Shown: positions 36,055-46,799, counted from the stretch's first letter. The stretch is DNA of 64,000 nucleotides from Roridomyces roridus (GCA_029378245.1 JARKIF010000038.1:62001-126000), one strand, 5' to 3'. Numbers and translations: made by a program. The notes: generated from the letters alone by a model not told the origin.

Positions 36055-36062
36055 AACGGATC
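36055..36062. other. Target site duplication, left copy
   Basis: GAACGGAT immediately outside the left TIR; the same octamer follows the right TIR at 41901-41908. Confidence 0.85.
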
Positions 36063-36145
36063 ATGGGGCTGGCAGTCGCGCTTCCGGCAAAATTGACCGT
36101 TGCTGATTGTACATATTGATTACTTGATTGGTCGTGTATTTACCA
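36063..36145 (+). repeat. Left terminal inverted repeat
   Basis: 83-bp TIR beginning CATGGGGCTGG, with the central identical run TGCTGATTGTACATATTGAT, ending GTGTATTTACC. Pairs with 41818-41900. The coding frame of the element stops about 100 bp inside it. Confidence 0.9.
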
Positions 36146-36246
36146 CTGTCAAATCCAGACACCGGCTATTGGAACTTCCATGATGTGTACCAATCTATTA
36201 TCTTGACACAATCTCGACACGACAATCTCTACATCTCTGCTAACTT

Positions 36247-39200
36247 TCATGCTATTCTACCTTGCTTAGATACATGAGAATCCGAACCTGTAGTTGATTG
36301 TGTGTTTGACCGCCCCCGCTTGCCTACCTCGTTTGATTCAGCTATGGCATCAATAGCATCACTATCCGGGATTTGATTCTGCTGCCTGTATTCTGCCGTT
36401 TCCTGTGCAGTAAATCCCATAGCCGCCTCCTCCCTCCGATGAACAAACATGTCAACCATGAATTGTCCTGGAATTGACGGAATCTGTTGGTTCTCATCAC
36501 CATGTTCACTGATCAGGTGGTAAATAGCATTGTATTTCCAGATTGTGCGTGGAGTCCCAGAGGCTGATGTAGGGCAAAGAGCACAGTGAATTGGTACATT
36601 GGTGCATGGGGCATTAGCAGAGAATTTTGCCGCCGCCTTGTACTGCATGGTTGAGTAGTGGTAGTCACATTGGGAAGTGACTTTGAAGGACAACCCAGAT
36701 TTGGTGAGTTGCGTATAGCATCCTTCCCGGCCGCAGAACCCACAAGGTTCAGGTCCAACAGCCACAGTCGCTGTTGGGTCTGGACTCTGGCGTTGTGATC
36801 GGATAACATGGCCCCCCACGTGGTTGCGCATCATCGGGAGACGAAATTGTTTCCCGCAGATGAAACAAGGGATAACATCAGCTGCGTTTAATTTTTGTTT
36901 GGGAGCCAGGTTTGGTGGTACATCGGAGACATAGAGTGATTGCTCCCCTGAGCCTCTCATTAGCCATTGCTCAGCCTAGATTGAAAGAAACTCATACCTG
37001 ACATGCTGCGATAGGGAAAGAAAGAATTGCTCACTTGGGGGAGCATTTCAATATTATGAAGAACCTGTTCACTTGTGGGGTCCAGCATTTCCCAAGCTAG
37101 AGATATGATATTGGTCAAGTCATCTGATGCCAGTCTCCAGGTTGTTTTGCTATCCTGCTGAACCAGGGTAGGAGTGACAGGGAAGGCTAGAATGGAAGCA
37201 AATTGGAGCATAAAATGTTTCTGTGTAGTATGTGCATCCTTTGCAGCTGTGTCAATACGAAGGAAATTTCCCGTCCAGTGCCAGTCGTTAGAGTCTGCCT
37301 CGGGTTGCAGTTCCATAATCTGCCCAACAACCTTGATCCCAGACTGAGTATCTTCAATACTGTCTATGTTCATAGAGGTACGAAGAACTTTTTCCGATTT
37401 AACCCGGAATCCCTTGATATAAATTACAGCTAGGCAAAATTGAGCCTCGGCTCGAACCAATGTGGCAACCAGGTCCCCAGCTTTCATGGAGTCATCATCA
37501 TAAGGATCCAGGTCAATGTTCTGGAGCTGCTTCTGCCGAAGATCTTCCAATGCAACTCCTCGAACACGAAGTGTGCGGGTGGTAGCTTTTTTGCTCCGGT
37601 TGGTACTCAATGTAGCCACCAAGGATGATTTCATGAACTTCTTGCCATCTTCGCCAACCAGGTACTGGGCAAATGCTGGGGATATGTCCCCTTGTTGAAT
37701 TTGCTCAACAGTCTCGGGGAAGAAATCATCCAGGTCCATCCCTAGCTCATCCTCATGATCTTGAACCTCTTCAATATCTCTGTCTGGTACAATCAAATGA
37801 GCAGGGACAGCAGGTGTATCTGGTGTTGCATTTGGCTCCAGCACAGAATCTGTCTCTTCTTCAATCTCAGATCGGCGATCATTTTCTGTAAAACGAGTTC
37901 CAACATAGGCTCCTTGAGGCCGAAGATTGAATGGAAATCAACAGCTGCAGTGGACCCATAGTATTGTCGAAGGATGCTGTTTGCCTTCTCCCTTCCACTG
38001 TCCCATTCCTTCTTCAAGTTGACATCTCCAACTCGGACATTTCCAATCCATGATTGGGGATTTATATGATCAACACCTTGAGCACCCTCAAGCTTGAGCC
38101 TACGGTGCCCCCTGTCCAGATCCGGGTTAGGCAGCATTGACCAAAGTTGCAAGGCTGAGCTTTTGGCCCAGTTGCTCAATATCAAAATTGTGAGCATGGT
38201 CGAGTGTACGTGTATCACTGAATAGTATCTCTAGCCGATCTGTGCCTTCCACTAGGATGTAAAACTTCAAATTTGGGTTCAGTAATTGCATTTGCGCAAC
38301 TGTGATCACAATGCTCTTCACAATGGCTTGGGAGTCTGCGTAGAGAAAGCCAGTCATACAGGCACTGCCGTGTTTGATCCAAATTGCTGCAGATAGATGT
38401 GCATAGGTAGACAGCGACTGAATTTGCTCAGAGAGATCCATCGTAATAGTGATAAATGGGAAGATGAGGTGGGAGAGAACCTCAGAATAAAACCCAATTG
38501 TTTTCCGTGTCTGGGCATCTGATGGATTGGCCGGAATTGGTTGTTGTCGCAGCGATCAATCTCCTGGGTCATACATAGAATGAATTTTGCCAGCCGAAAT
38601 ATACTGTCGCCATCACTGGCTATACGCCAGATTGGACCATGCAATGCTTCGCCTTCAGGATGTTCTTTCCATGCTTCTAAAACCACTCGGAGCCATTTGA
38701 CAAAGTCCTCTGCTGATTCCGTCTTGTCTGTAGGCGAAACAACTATTGGAATAGCAGTATAATGCTCTTCATTGCAAAACGGAGCAACTGCAACAACTGT
38801 AGCGTCGGTGCCAAAGCAAACTCGGGTCCCTGAATCTTTGTCTGTTTCAGCAAGAGCTGATCGCACAAGGTCCACAGACTCCACAGAGTTAACCTGAGTG
38901 TTCACATGTTTTGCATGCTCCCTGCACAACCCTAGAATAGCATTCCTTCGGTAACAGAAGCGGCATTTTGGCTCAATTGCTACACCATCAACCATGAGAG
39001 TATTCCCTGGAGGTTCAGAACATCCAGGGTAGGATGGGGCTAGCTTGATTTCTGGAGCAAAGAAGCTGGAGATATTACTGTCAATCTCCTTTCTTTCAGG
39101 AGTACCAATAGATGGTAGAAGCCGCGGAATAGGCTGCTTTCTCAGCACCGTAGAGACAGAGGCAAACCCATGAGAGTTCTGTAGAGCATATAGCAATCGT

Positions 39201-40419
39201 GGTCCACCAATAGCTTTGGTTAGAAATGCAATATCAAGCTCTCGTTTATTGAACCCTCCCCGAGGCCTATACATCCCAGCCAGAGAGCTCTGGAGCAGGG
39301 AAACAATCAACTGGGGACTAGCACCCTTTTTCAGGGCAACCACAAGCAAGCGGCGGAGACCTGGAAATTCATCCCGAGAAAGCATCATCATCATCCGCTT
39401 GAAATCTGTGTTCTTTGTTCGCAGTCGAGTAATAGCTTTCTCCTTATTGCTCAGCTGTGAAGGATATCAATGAGTGGAATAGTCTCCCAAACAAAATCCA
39501 CTGACTCGAGTTCGAAGATCTTTGCAGGCCTTGGTCAGTTTGGAGAGTAGGGCTCGTTGCTGAATTGAGTTCAACAAGTGCCATGATGTATGCTCTTTAA
39601 CTTGAACTGCCCGCTGTTGCATCTTGATAAATGCAACAGATTGTCGGAGCCGCTGGCATGGGATGCAAGGGTTACTGTCACTCCCAGATTCTGGATGACG
39701 ACAATCATCCGAGCGGAAATAAATAATGTTCTTCTTTGCATCAAAGCGAATGGGCTCCCAACCAGGCTCTGCTGTTTCATGAATTCCATAAGGATAGGTT
39801 GCCCACAAGGACCCTGCAGACCAAGCAACTTCTAATCCAGGACAAGGCTGCTGCTGCAGATTGAGGGCTGGCAATGTAGGTGCACCTGTGCTAAGCTGAC
39901 CCATAGTGTGTGTGATATGGGTCAAGGACTCAGCCCTGACATGCGACGGACGACTTCTAGACCCAGGCATAACAGCACCACATCCAGGAGTGGCAATGGG
40001 ACACACTTGAAGACCTGCACTAGGAGTGATCTGTCTTGGAGTGGTTCCTGGACCTGGATTAAAAAGGCTAGGCACTGGGGTGCTAGATCTTGTGGGCGTG
40101 GGAGTGGTTTCCCCAGATCCCGTATCTGTGGTCGGCACTCTAGTTTTAGGACGACCCCGGGGGGCAGGTGTGCGCTACAGTGGATGAATTAAACTATAAC
40201 GGAAGGGAGGTCAAAAGAACATACACTCTGATTCTTCAGACAGGCAACTCTGTGCACCTCCATCCGGTGTGGATGGCCAGTGCTCGTAAGAGTGACTTCT
40301 TGTCCACAGATAGAGCAAGTGGCGTGGTGGGTGCCACCTTCCGCTACACGTGTAGTGAAAGTGACTGTATCAATCACAAAGGTCACTGGCAGAGCAGTGG
40401 GTGCTGCCCTCGGAGGCAT
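36247..40419 (-). pseudogene. Transposon-encoded multi-zinc-module protein (candidate transposase), damaged
   Basis: A large gene fills the element. Exon 1 (MPPRAAPTALPV..., ending near 40222) has CSICGQEV and a His/Cys tail like a BED-type finger. Exon 2 starts RTPAPRGRPKTR (AT-hook-like) and contains CRHPESGSDSNPCIPC. Exon 3 (to about 38550) has CRFCYRRNAILGLCREH, a possible RNase H-like strand FGTDATVVAVAPF and IWRIASDGDSIFRL. After a junction come TRKTIGFYSEVLSHLIFPFI, RRLKLEGAQGVDHI, NLRPQGAYVGTRF, and in the last exons CFICGKQFRLPMMRNHVGGH and CGFCGREGC. Lesions: a missing segment with frame change near 38550-38565, and a frameshift near 37925-37935. An apparent shift near 38160 can be a 55-nt intron (38155-38209). 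DDE chemistry is only suggested. Confidence 0.65.
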
Positions 40420-40489
40420 GACTGCCAGCAGGGTGTGAGGGAGAGAGCAAGGTGAGAGTAAGAGACGAGGGTGCCGGGGGCGGGGTGAA

Positions 40490-41720
40490 ATTGCCGCCGG
40501 AGGCGCATTTGGCGCAATTGGCGCAATGATCGGCGTCAAATTATCCGTGTGACGGCGGCAGTGTGACATCCATTGCCGCCGATTTGGTGCAGCCACAAGT
40601 GGCGGCAAATTTTCTCCTCTGACATTTTGGGTGCATCGTAAACCACTGAGTCTAACATCTATCTATGCATTGGCTCTGTCTTATCCAGTACATTTTTGCG
40701 GCCTTGGGAGGCAAAACATCAAAAGTTCATTAAGCATGTTGAAGTTGTTTCTTATGCAGATTCGTGCAGATTCAACTTGTTTCCCAGCTGAACATCTGCT
40801 TGAGCATTGAGAACCCGAAACCAAGTGAATGAACGATACCGCAGCATTGAAGCCATGCGAGAAATCACACTTTTGTCCGAATGCTGCCGATCTAAAATGG
40901 ATCAACGTTACCAATTGGTTACCAACGTTAACTTGAGCGGCACCGGTGATTACATGGAATGCACTGCCATGCAGCATCTGTGAACTTCACTGAAACCATC
41001 ACAACTTAAACTCGCAACCCGAACTTGAAGCACCACAAAATGAGTGTCCCGGGTGCACCGTGCGCATTTGAACGAATATTCCGCGCCAGTCCGGTCGGCT
41101 TTAAAGTCTACGAACAGCGCAGGTAAGATGATAGCTTGCAGGCAACCCCTTCAGCTGATTCGACGGCCCGACAAGTATTCCCTTCAACGTCGAACAACTT
41201 ACAAGAAGCTCCGAATGTACTTGCCGTATTCAACACTGCATGACCTTGTGAGTACATGCCATCATGGTCCTAGAGTCGTAGTCTCGTAGACGCGGAGGTG
41301 CCACTTGAAGATACTGAAGTCGCCGTCAGAAACCTGGCGCCGTTGACGCTGGTGGTGGTGCAGAAGTGGCGCCGACCTGTCACACTGCCGCCTGTCACAC
41401 ACTTTCCGTGACGCCGTGTGGCGCCCATTGGCGCCAAGGTTGGCGCCGATCAGTAAATTTGCCGCCGATCTGGCGCCAAGATTGGCGCCGATTGACGCAT
41501 TCAAACGGTAACTTTGGCGCCGATCTCATAAAGATTTCTGTCGATTTATGTTCATTCCACGGAGTCTCAACTGCGTACAGCAATCAAATGCCCATCGCTT
41601 CCCCCAAGACCCATTAGAAAACAGATAAAGGTATGTTCTCACCCAAAATGACATGTGCGGCGTCAGGACTGGCGCCGATTGGCGCAATTGCGCCACATGC
41701 GGCAATTTCTCCTGGCCCGG
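40490..41720. repeat. Subterminal GGCGCC-type repeats of the transposon
   Basis: Short palindromic repeats of the form TTGGCGCC(A/G) and GTGGCGCC recur inside the right part of the element: a cluster at about 41330-41520 with at least eight copies, others at about 41665-41700, and shorter TTGGCGCAATT forms at about 40505-40535. GCCGCC/GGCGGC strings are interspersed. No coding region is supported here. They may be transposase-binding sites. Confidence 0.6.
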
Positions 41721-41817
41721 GTGCCGGCAACAGCGTGTGATTGTCTTATCAGGCTAAGCGGGAATCTATCTAGCCGGTAATGGCGGCATTCCGATCGAGT
41801 TCCGATGTCAATGTCAA

Positions 41818-41900
41818 GGTAAATACATGAACAATCAAGTAATCAATATGTACAATCAGCAACGGTCGATTTTGCCGGAAGCGCGGCTGATAGCCCCTTG
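41818..41900 (-). repeat. Right terminal inverted repeat
   Basis: 83-bp TIR, reverse complement of 36063-36145 with about seven substitutions. The outer end is CCCCTTG, followed at once by the second GAACGGAT. Confidence 0.9.
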
Positions 41901-41908
41901 GAACGGAT
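41901..41908. other. Target site duplication, right copy
   Basis: GAACGGAT immediately outside the right TIR, 35 bases before the GID5-like ATG at 41944. Confidence 0.85.
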
Positions 41909-41943
41909 GATACCGGGGATCAGACTTTGTACCGTCTGCCACG

Positions 41944-44378
41944 ATGACCTTCACGCTTGCTCGTCTAAAGCGAGTCAAGAACAGTGTGATTGGCAACCCT
42001 GCCGCCAAGGTCCAGCTTGCACAGGACGAGCACTTTGTCGCTAGTCTCGTCCAGTGTCTCAATGCCGAGGAACGCGAGCTCCGCATAGAGGCTGCGCATG
42101 TCATTGCCAGCATCTCCTATGGCGACGAGCAGGTGCTCGCCACTCTCCTTCGTTGCGACGCCCCACGAGCCTTCTTGTATGCCATATCCAAGCTCTCCGC
42201 TGAGGATTTGGCCCCTCTCCGAGCCGCCTTTGCACGTGGTCTCCGCGCTCTCGCCATCGCTCTCGCCGACGCCGTCGGGCCCTCCCAGTGGGGGCTCCAC
42301 GACGAGCCTTCTGCGCTCAAAGGCGACGCAGACGCTGCTTTGGACTATCTCTTCGAGATCAGCTCCATCGACCTCTACCTCCCCCTACTCACCGACGCTG
42401 CGTGTCAAATGTTCATTGCGCAGCTTCTCGCCTTTTCCATCCGTACCGCCGAGCACAGGGCCGCAGTAGTCGACTGGTTGCCCGCGGAGGATCGCATGAA
42501 GGAGGTCAAGACAAAACGCGGATGGGAAAAAACTGCCGCAAACGCCAATGCGCCGACGAGACAGGGCGGGTGGTTGTGTCGTAATCTCGCGGGGCTGGCT
42601 CAGAGTAAAGATGCCAAGGTGCGTGACCACCACGTTTCTTATAACTACACAATTCAATTTTGGGCGTAGCTCCAGGAGGCGGCTCTCTGGGCGCTTGCCA
42701 CTGTCGCAAAAGACAACTCTCCCGTGGCCGCGGCTCTTGCCAAAGACCATGACAGCCCTCTGCTCCTCCCCTTCATACTCAACCTCGCCAGATCGCGTGC
42801 AGCCGACATCCAACTTGCCGCATGCCTCTGCCTAACCAGCATCATCCGTGCCCCATCCTCCTTGGCCCATGGCTCCCACGCACACACGTCCCCAGTCCTT
42901 TCCGCCGCCGACGATGCCGCTGCACGGACAGTGATGAATGTTCTCAACCGTATCATCTCCTCCCCAACCGAGTCGCTCAGCAGCCGCACCAAGGCGTCAT
43001 TCATCCTCTTCTACCTCGTGACTGACCACCCCGCGCTGGCTCTCGCCGCATTCGACCTCGGGTCCCTCCGCGTTCTAGCTTCCGCATTAAACTCCCTCCC
43101 CGCACTCCTTCCCGGATCGCCTTCGCCCTCGCCCTCCCCGTCCGTCGACTCGGAAATCGAACCCGAACCAACGCCTCCATCCCTCCTCCGCGAATCTCTT
43201 CTGACAACCCTCGCAGCCCTCTCGCTGTTCGACAACACTATCCGCCTCGCTCTCGCTGACACCCCGCACCCCTCCCTCCTCCCTCTCATCCACTCATCCC
43301 TTTCCCACCCGCGTGCAGGCGTCCGCTACGCCGCCGCCCAATGCGTGCGTGCCCTCTCGCGCGCTGTCGCCGTCCTGCGCACCAACATTGTCGATTCTGG
43401 ATTGGGATTGGCCGTATTTCATCTGTTCTTGAAGCCAGACGAGGACAGGCGGGTGACGGGTGCGGCGTTGGCCGCGGTGTGTAATATCGTCAACGAGTTC
43501 TCACCGCTGAGGCCGATTTATTTGGATTTGGGATTGATGCCGAGGTTGGTTGGGTTGTTGTTTCCTACTTCTCCTTCCGCCGGAGAAGGAGGTCCAGGCG
43601 GGGATGCAACGCTCAAATTAAGCTCCTTGTGGGCTGTTAAAAATCTGCTGAGCAAGAGTAGCACGGAGACGAAGAGGGATGTTATGGCGCATTTGGGGTG
43701 GGGAAGATTGGTCGGGTACGTGATTTGCTTGTATTATCAAACTCCAGCTAATCAAACCGACGCAGTCTCCTCCAAGACACGGACACATCAATTCAAGAAC
43801 AAGCTCTTCATCTCGTTCGTAACCTCGCAGAGAACGAACAAGGCGTGGACATGGTCTTCCGCGAGCTCGAAGCCGAGATGCTTCTCAGTACGCTCACTCG
43901 GGCTCTGAGCGCGGAAGACGATGATGTCGTGTTGCAAGCGACGTACGTCCTCGCCAACCTAGCAAACTTTGTGCCCTCGCCGACCAACACACGTCCATCA
44001 TCTTCGTCCTCTGTCCATCCACTGCTGTCTTCGGCTCAGCACACTCCTCGCCTCCTCTCAGCCCTACGCACGGCGCTAGCCGAACGCACACCGCCTGTTC
44101 GCAGACCAGCCGTGTCCGCTGTGCTTGAGCTTGCGCGGGGAAGCACGGCTGGGAGACGCGCGCTTGGGGAGGTGGGGATGGTGGGGACGTTGAAGGCGTT
44201 GGTTTCTGGTGGGACCGCCACCAGTTCTGGCGCTGGTGGACCTGGTAGCCCTACTCTGACATCGAGCTCGCCCAGCATCGCTCGCGGGGACATGAGAGGC
44301 GGTGGGGATGAGAGAGATGTGAGCGACCTGGCGAGGACGGCGCTGGATTGGCTGGAACATGGCGAGGTCTATCGGTGA
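41944..44378 (+). CDS. gid5: GID5/ARMC8-like armadillo-repeat subunit of the GID/CTLH ubiquitin ligase
   Basis: 777 aa from three exons (41944-42618, 42670-43715, 43766-44378), all junctions in frame. Helical ARM-type repeats run through the protein: MTFTLARLKRVKNSVIGNPA at the N-terminus, LRIEAAHVIASISYGDEQVL, AALWALATVAKDNSPVAAAL, IQLAACLCLTSIIRAP, YAAAQCVRALSRAV, LKLSSLWAVKNLL, then DTDTSIQEQALHLVRNLAEN, which resembles the C-terminal ARMC8 signature, and VLQATYVLANLANFV. In yeast and animals this subunit bridges substrate receptors to the ligase core. An S/P-rich insert (PSPSPSPS) lies mid-protein. The TSD of the 5.84 kb transposon ends 35 bp before the ATG. Confidence 0.75.
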
Positions 44379-44454
44379 TTTTTTTTCTTTCTCTTCGTGG
44401 CTTAAAAACATGTTATTATAAATGGGACACTACTTTGTTTTTTCTGCGTGCAAA

Positions 44455-44745
44455 CTGTTGCGATCTACTCGAGCGAGGAAAAACAGCTTGAGATTTACGA
44501 GTTTGAGGGAGGCGTTCAAGGCGCGGTTCTCGTTTTTCAGTGATGAGGCGAATGCAGAGAGTCGTTCAACGCAGACTGGGATGCAGAATTCTCTCCGTCA
44601 TATGCTCTCGCTCCAAGAGTGTGTCTCCAAGAAGAAAGATCTATTGCTCAGTCGCGAGCGGAAGCCTTGGGCCACGAAATAGTCGTGTGGCGCATTCCGA
44701 TTTTCTTTCATCTCTCTCTCATTTGTATTACATTTCATGGAACGG
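44455..44745 (+). pseudogene. Truncated duplicate of the forkhead gene 3' end
   Basis: Matches the last two exons and the start of the 3' UTR of the forkhead gene (about 7270-7650): SLREAFKARFSFFSDEAN, NSLRHMLSLQECVSKKKDL, LSRERKPWATK, then GTCGTGTGGCGCATTCCGAT. The tail of the intervening intron (GTTCAACGC...GATGCAG) is retained, so it arose by DNA duplication and not by retroposition. The KSVWTYD segment is deleted, as is most of the intron. No start codon or upstream exons are present. Confidence 0.7.
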
Positions 44746-44862
44746 CAGAAGTGTCCGTAGCTTGGACCTGATCCTTTTCGGGAAGCTTCATGCGGCCCAG
44801 AGTGGAGGGAAGATAAATTCGGCAAAAACTGTCGAGCTTGAGTACATAAGGACTACCAACGT

Positions 44863-45729
44863 TCATCGGCAAAGCTTGATCAGGCGCGGTTGGCGTAGCC
44901 AGTGCTCCGGATCCGACGCTCTCGGTCTAATCCCTTCGTTTTCCGTGCGTGACAACTGAAAGAGGTCTTCACAGATGAACGTTGAACTCCGGATCTGCTC
45001 AGGTGTTCTTGACCTCCGGTTGATAATTTTCTGTTTTATGATGTTGGCGACGAGTGCACAAGCCGCGAGCACCACTGCCGCTCCAGTTAAACGACGGTTA
45101 ACATCTCGAATGGGCGAAAGACGTACCTGTGAGGAGACTCGCGAGGGGGAGCACAATGGCGTGAGCGCCAATGACAGACGCGCACTCCCAGTTGGACAGG
45201 AGGCTGCGGAGGGGAAGGGCTGCAAAGGACGCGGCCATACTGCAGAATTCACCCTCTGGTGAAGTGTAGCGCATTTGATTCATCGCCAAGGCTGTTGGTA
45301 TAGGTCAAGTACCTGTCACTGGCTCTCGGGGTCGGCATCCTTACGGTAGTGCCACCAGTTAAGGAAAGTTAGGGCGAAAAGGGCCAGATTGACTTCGTCG
45401 TCACACGCGAACATTGACACCCAGCCAAGGAGCATTATTCCCCCTGAGATGGCACCGAAGATGCGCAAAACGTTCTCGGTAGCTATATGATTGTGGTACA
45501 GTCAGAAGACATCCACCCAAACTAGTGGAGAACTGAGAACTCACCGCCTTCGGTAGAACCAACAAACGGTGTTTCCCAAAAGAAAGGTATGAGCGCGTAC
45601 GCCCACACAACTTGGACCGAGGAGATGACAAGCCCGATATCTGCGCACAGGTCAGGCTCGGAATTCAGCATATCTTCGCTGGAACTCACAGCAGAATACC
45701 TTGAATGCGAAGGACGTCGGCGATGACAT
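44863..45729 (-). CDS. Family B multi-pass membrane protein, intact copy B2
   Basis: 218 aa from five exons (45729-45700, 45656-45545, 45482-45345, 45291-45127, 45074-44863) that join with consistent phases. Short N-terminus [10 protein letters not shown], then [20 protein letters not shown] (helix), [20 protein letters not shown] (helix), [15 protein letters not shown] (helix), [40 protein letters not shown] and LPLASLLTG (helices), [15 protein letters not shown] (helix), and a charged tail. No known family was recognised. Five copies or fragments occur in this window, all on the minus strand, and this is the only one without lesions. Confidence 0.6.
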
Positions 45730-45829
45730 GACGGTACTAAGACACAATATAAGAGAAAGCCTCAGGGGCAGGTGTCAAATCGGAATAGATGCTCACACCA
45801 ACGTTCACGTCCTACTTCGCCAACGGTTT

Positions 45830-46250
45830 GATAACGCGACTGGCATAATCAGTACTCCGAATGTCTCGGTCCTCACCCTCCCTGCTCCGTGCGCGCGAAG
45901 TCAAGGTCATCACTTTGGGTCCGATCGACTTGGGAGAAACAGACGTCATGGATGCGCGATCCCATATTTCCTGTTCCCGCTTGATATCGTCTCAGATTGC
46001 CCGGCTCGTTTTACCACTCCGCGCAATTAGACCAGCAGATCTTCATCGGAATCGAGGAGAGAACGCATGTCCTCTGGGACACTCAGTGACTGTCGGAAAA
46101 GATGGTATGAGGATACACGCCCACACGAGTCGGAGAAAGGAGATGGCAAGACCGATATCTGTGTACTGCACGTTAGGCGAAGAATCCGGCGTCATTGCTT
46201 CACTCACAACAGTGACGGGCTGGGTGTGCAGCCCCGTCGATCGCAATCGC
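45830..46250 (-). pseudogene. Family B fragment, copy B3
   Basis: Directly upstream of B2 in the same orientation. It keeps the second-exon region (PNVQYTDIGLAISFLRLVWA, CILIPSFPTVTEC) and the 3'-terminal region (near 45830-45910, matching sequence just after the B2 stop), but the central transmembrane exons are missing or unrecognisable. Confidence 0.5.
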
Positions 46251-46530
46251 ATTCAGCGTCAGCTCGGCAAGAGTGGCCAAAGACAAACAGACCTCGGTCC
46301 TTCACTCGGATCTGGGAAAGCGCCGTCGAGATCTCTGTTTGTAGTGGTCGCAAAGCGGTCGAGGAGAAGGCTGAGAAGGGATAGTAGGGAATATGGCGTC
46401 GTGTTCTAAGAGGTCGGAGGGGTAGTACATTCCAACTGCTTAGATGACTGGGCTGCGCCACAGTGCTTGTACCAGAGAGGCAAGGGGAGCGGGCCCGGGC
46501 GAGGTGCACGCGTGTCTGTCCCATTTGTTG

Positions 46531-46799
46531 TAGTCCAAGAAGTAGAGGATAAGAGCAGCAGCTAGAGCAGTTCTTTGTCCAATCTAGGCCTATCGATGAC
46601 GGTGTAGCATTTCGCCGTCCAAGAGATAAGTTCGCACCACAACTCGTCTAGGTCTGCAGTAGTCCAAGAAGTGGAGGATAAGAGCAGCAGGTAGAGCAGT
46701 TCTTTGTCCAATCTAGGCCCATCGAAGACGGTGTAGCATTTCGCCGTCCAAGAGATAAGTATCGCACCACACCAAGGACCTCAACTCGTCTAGAGCTGC
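46531..46799 (+). repeat. Two-unit tandem repeat, about 129 bp period
   Basis: TAGTCCAAGAAGT begins both units at 46531 and 46660. They share GGATAAGAGCAGCA, AGAGCAGTTCTTTGTCCAAT and TGTAGCATTTCGCCGTCCAA with few substitutions. The second unit carries a short insertion near its end. No gene is supported from 46251 to about 47380. Confidence 0.7.

Larger units (their letters stand above)
36063..41900. mobile_element. 5.84 kb DNA transposon with 83-bp TIRs and 8-bp TSD
   Basis: The sequence at 36063-36145 is the reverse complement of 41818-41900 with about 7 mismatches in 83. The ends read CATGGGGCTGGCAGTCGCGC (left) and CAAGGGGCTATCAGCCGCGC (right, inverted). GAACGGAT occurs directly outside both ends (36055-36062 and 41901-41908), a clean 8-bp target site duplication. 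The interior holds one large damaged minus-strand gene (36247-40419) and a GC-rich subterminal repeat region (about 40490-41720). Eight-base TSDs occur in hAT and some other cut-and-paste superfamilies; the superfamily here is not assigned. The exact TSD and similar TIRs suggest a fairly recent insertion. Confidence 0.9.

Noticed and set aside
38155..38209. Third frameshift in the transposon gene
   Set aside because: A GT-AG pair of 55 nt spans it and restores the frame, so I do not count it as a lesion.
41330..41720. CRISPR-like array at the GGCGCC repeats
   Set aside because: Repeats are short, irregularly spaced palindromes inside a eukaryotic transposon; there are no uniform spacers.
42385..42813. 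Antisense ORFs across the GID5-like gene
   Set aside because: They are shadows of a three-exon gene that reads through cleanly on the plus strand.
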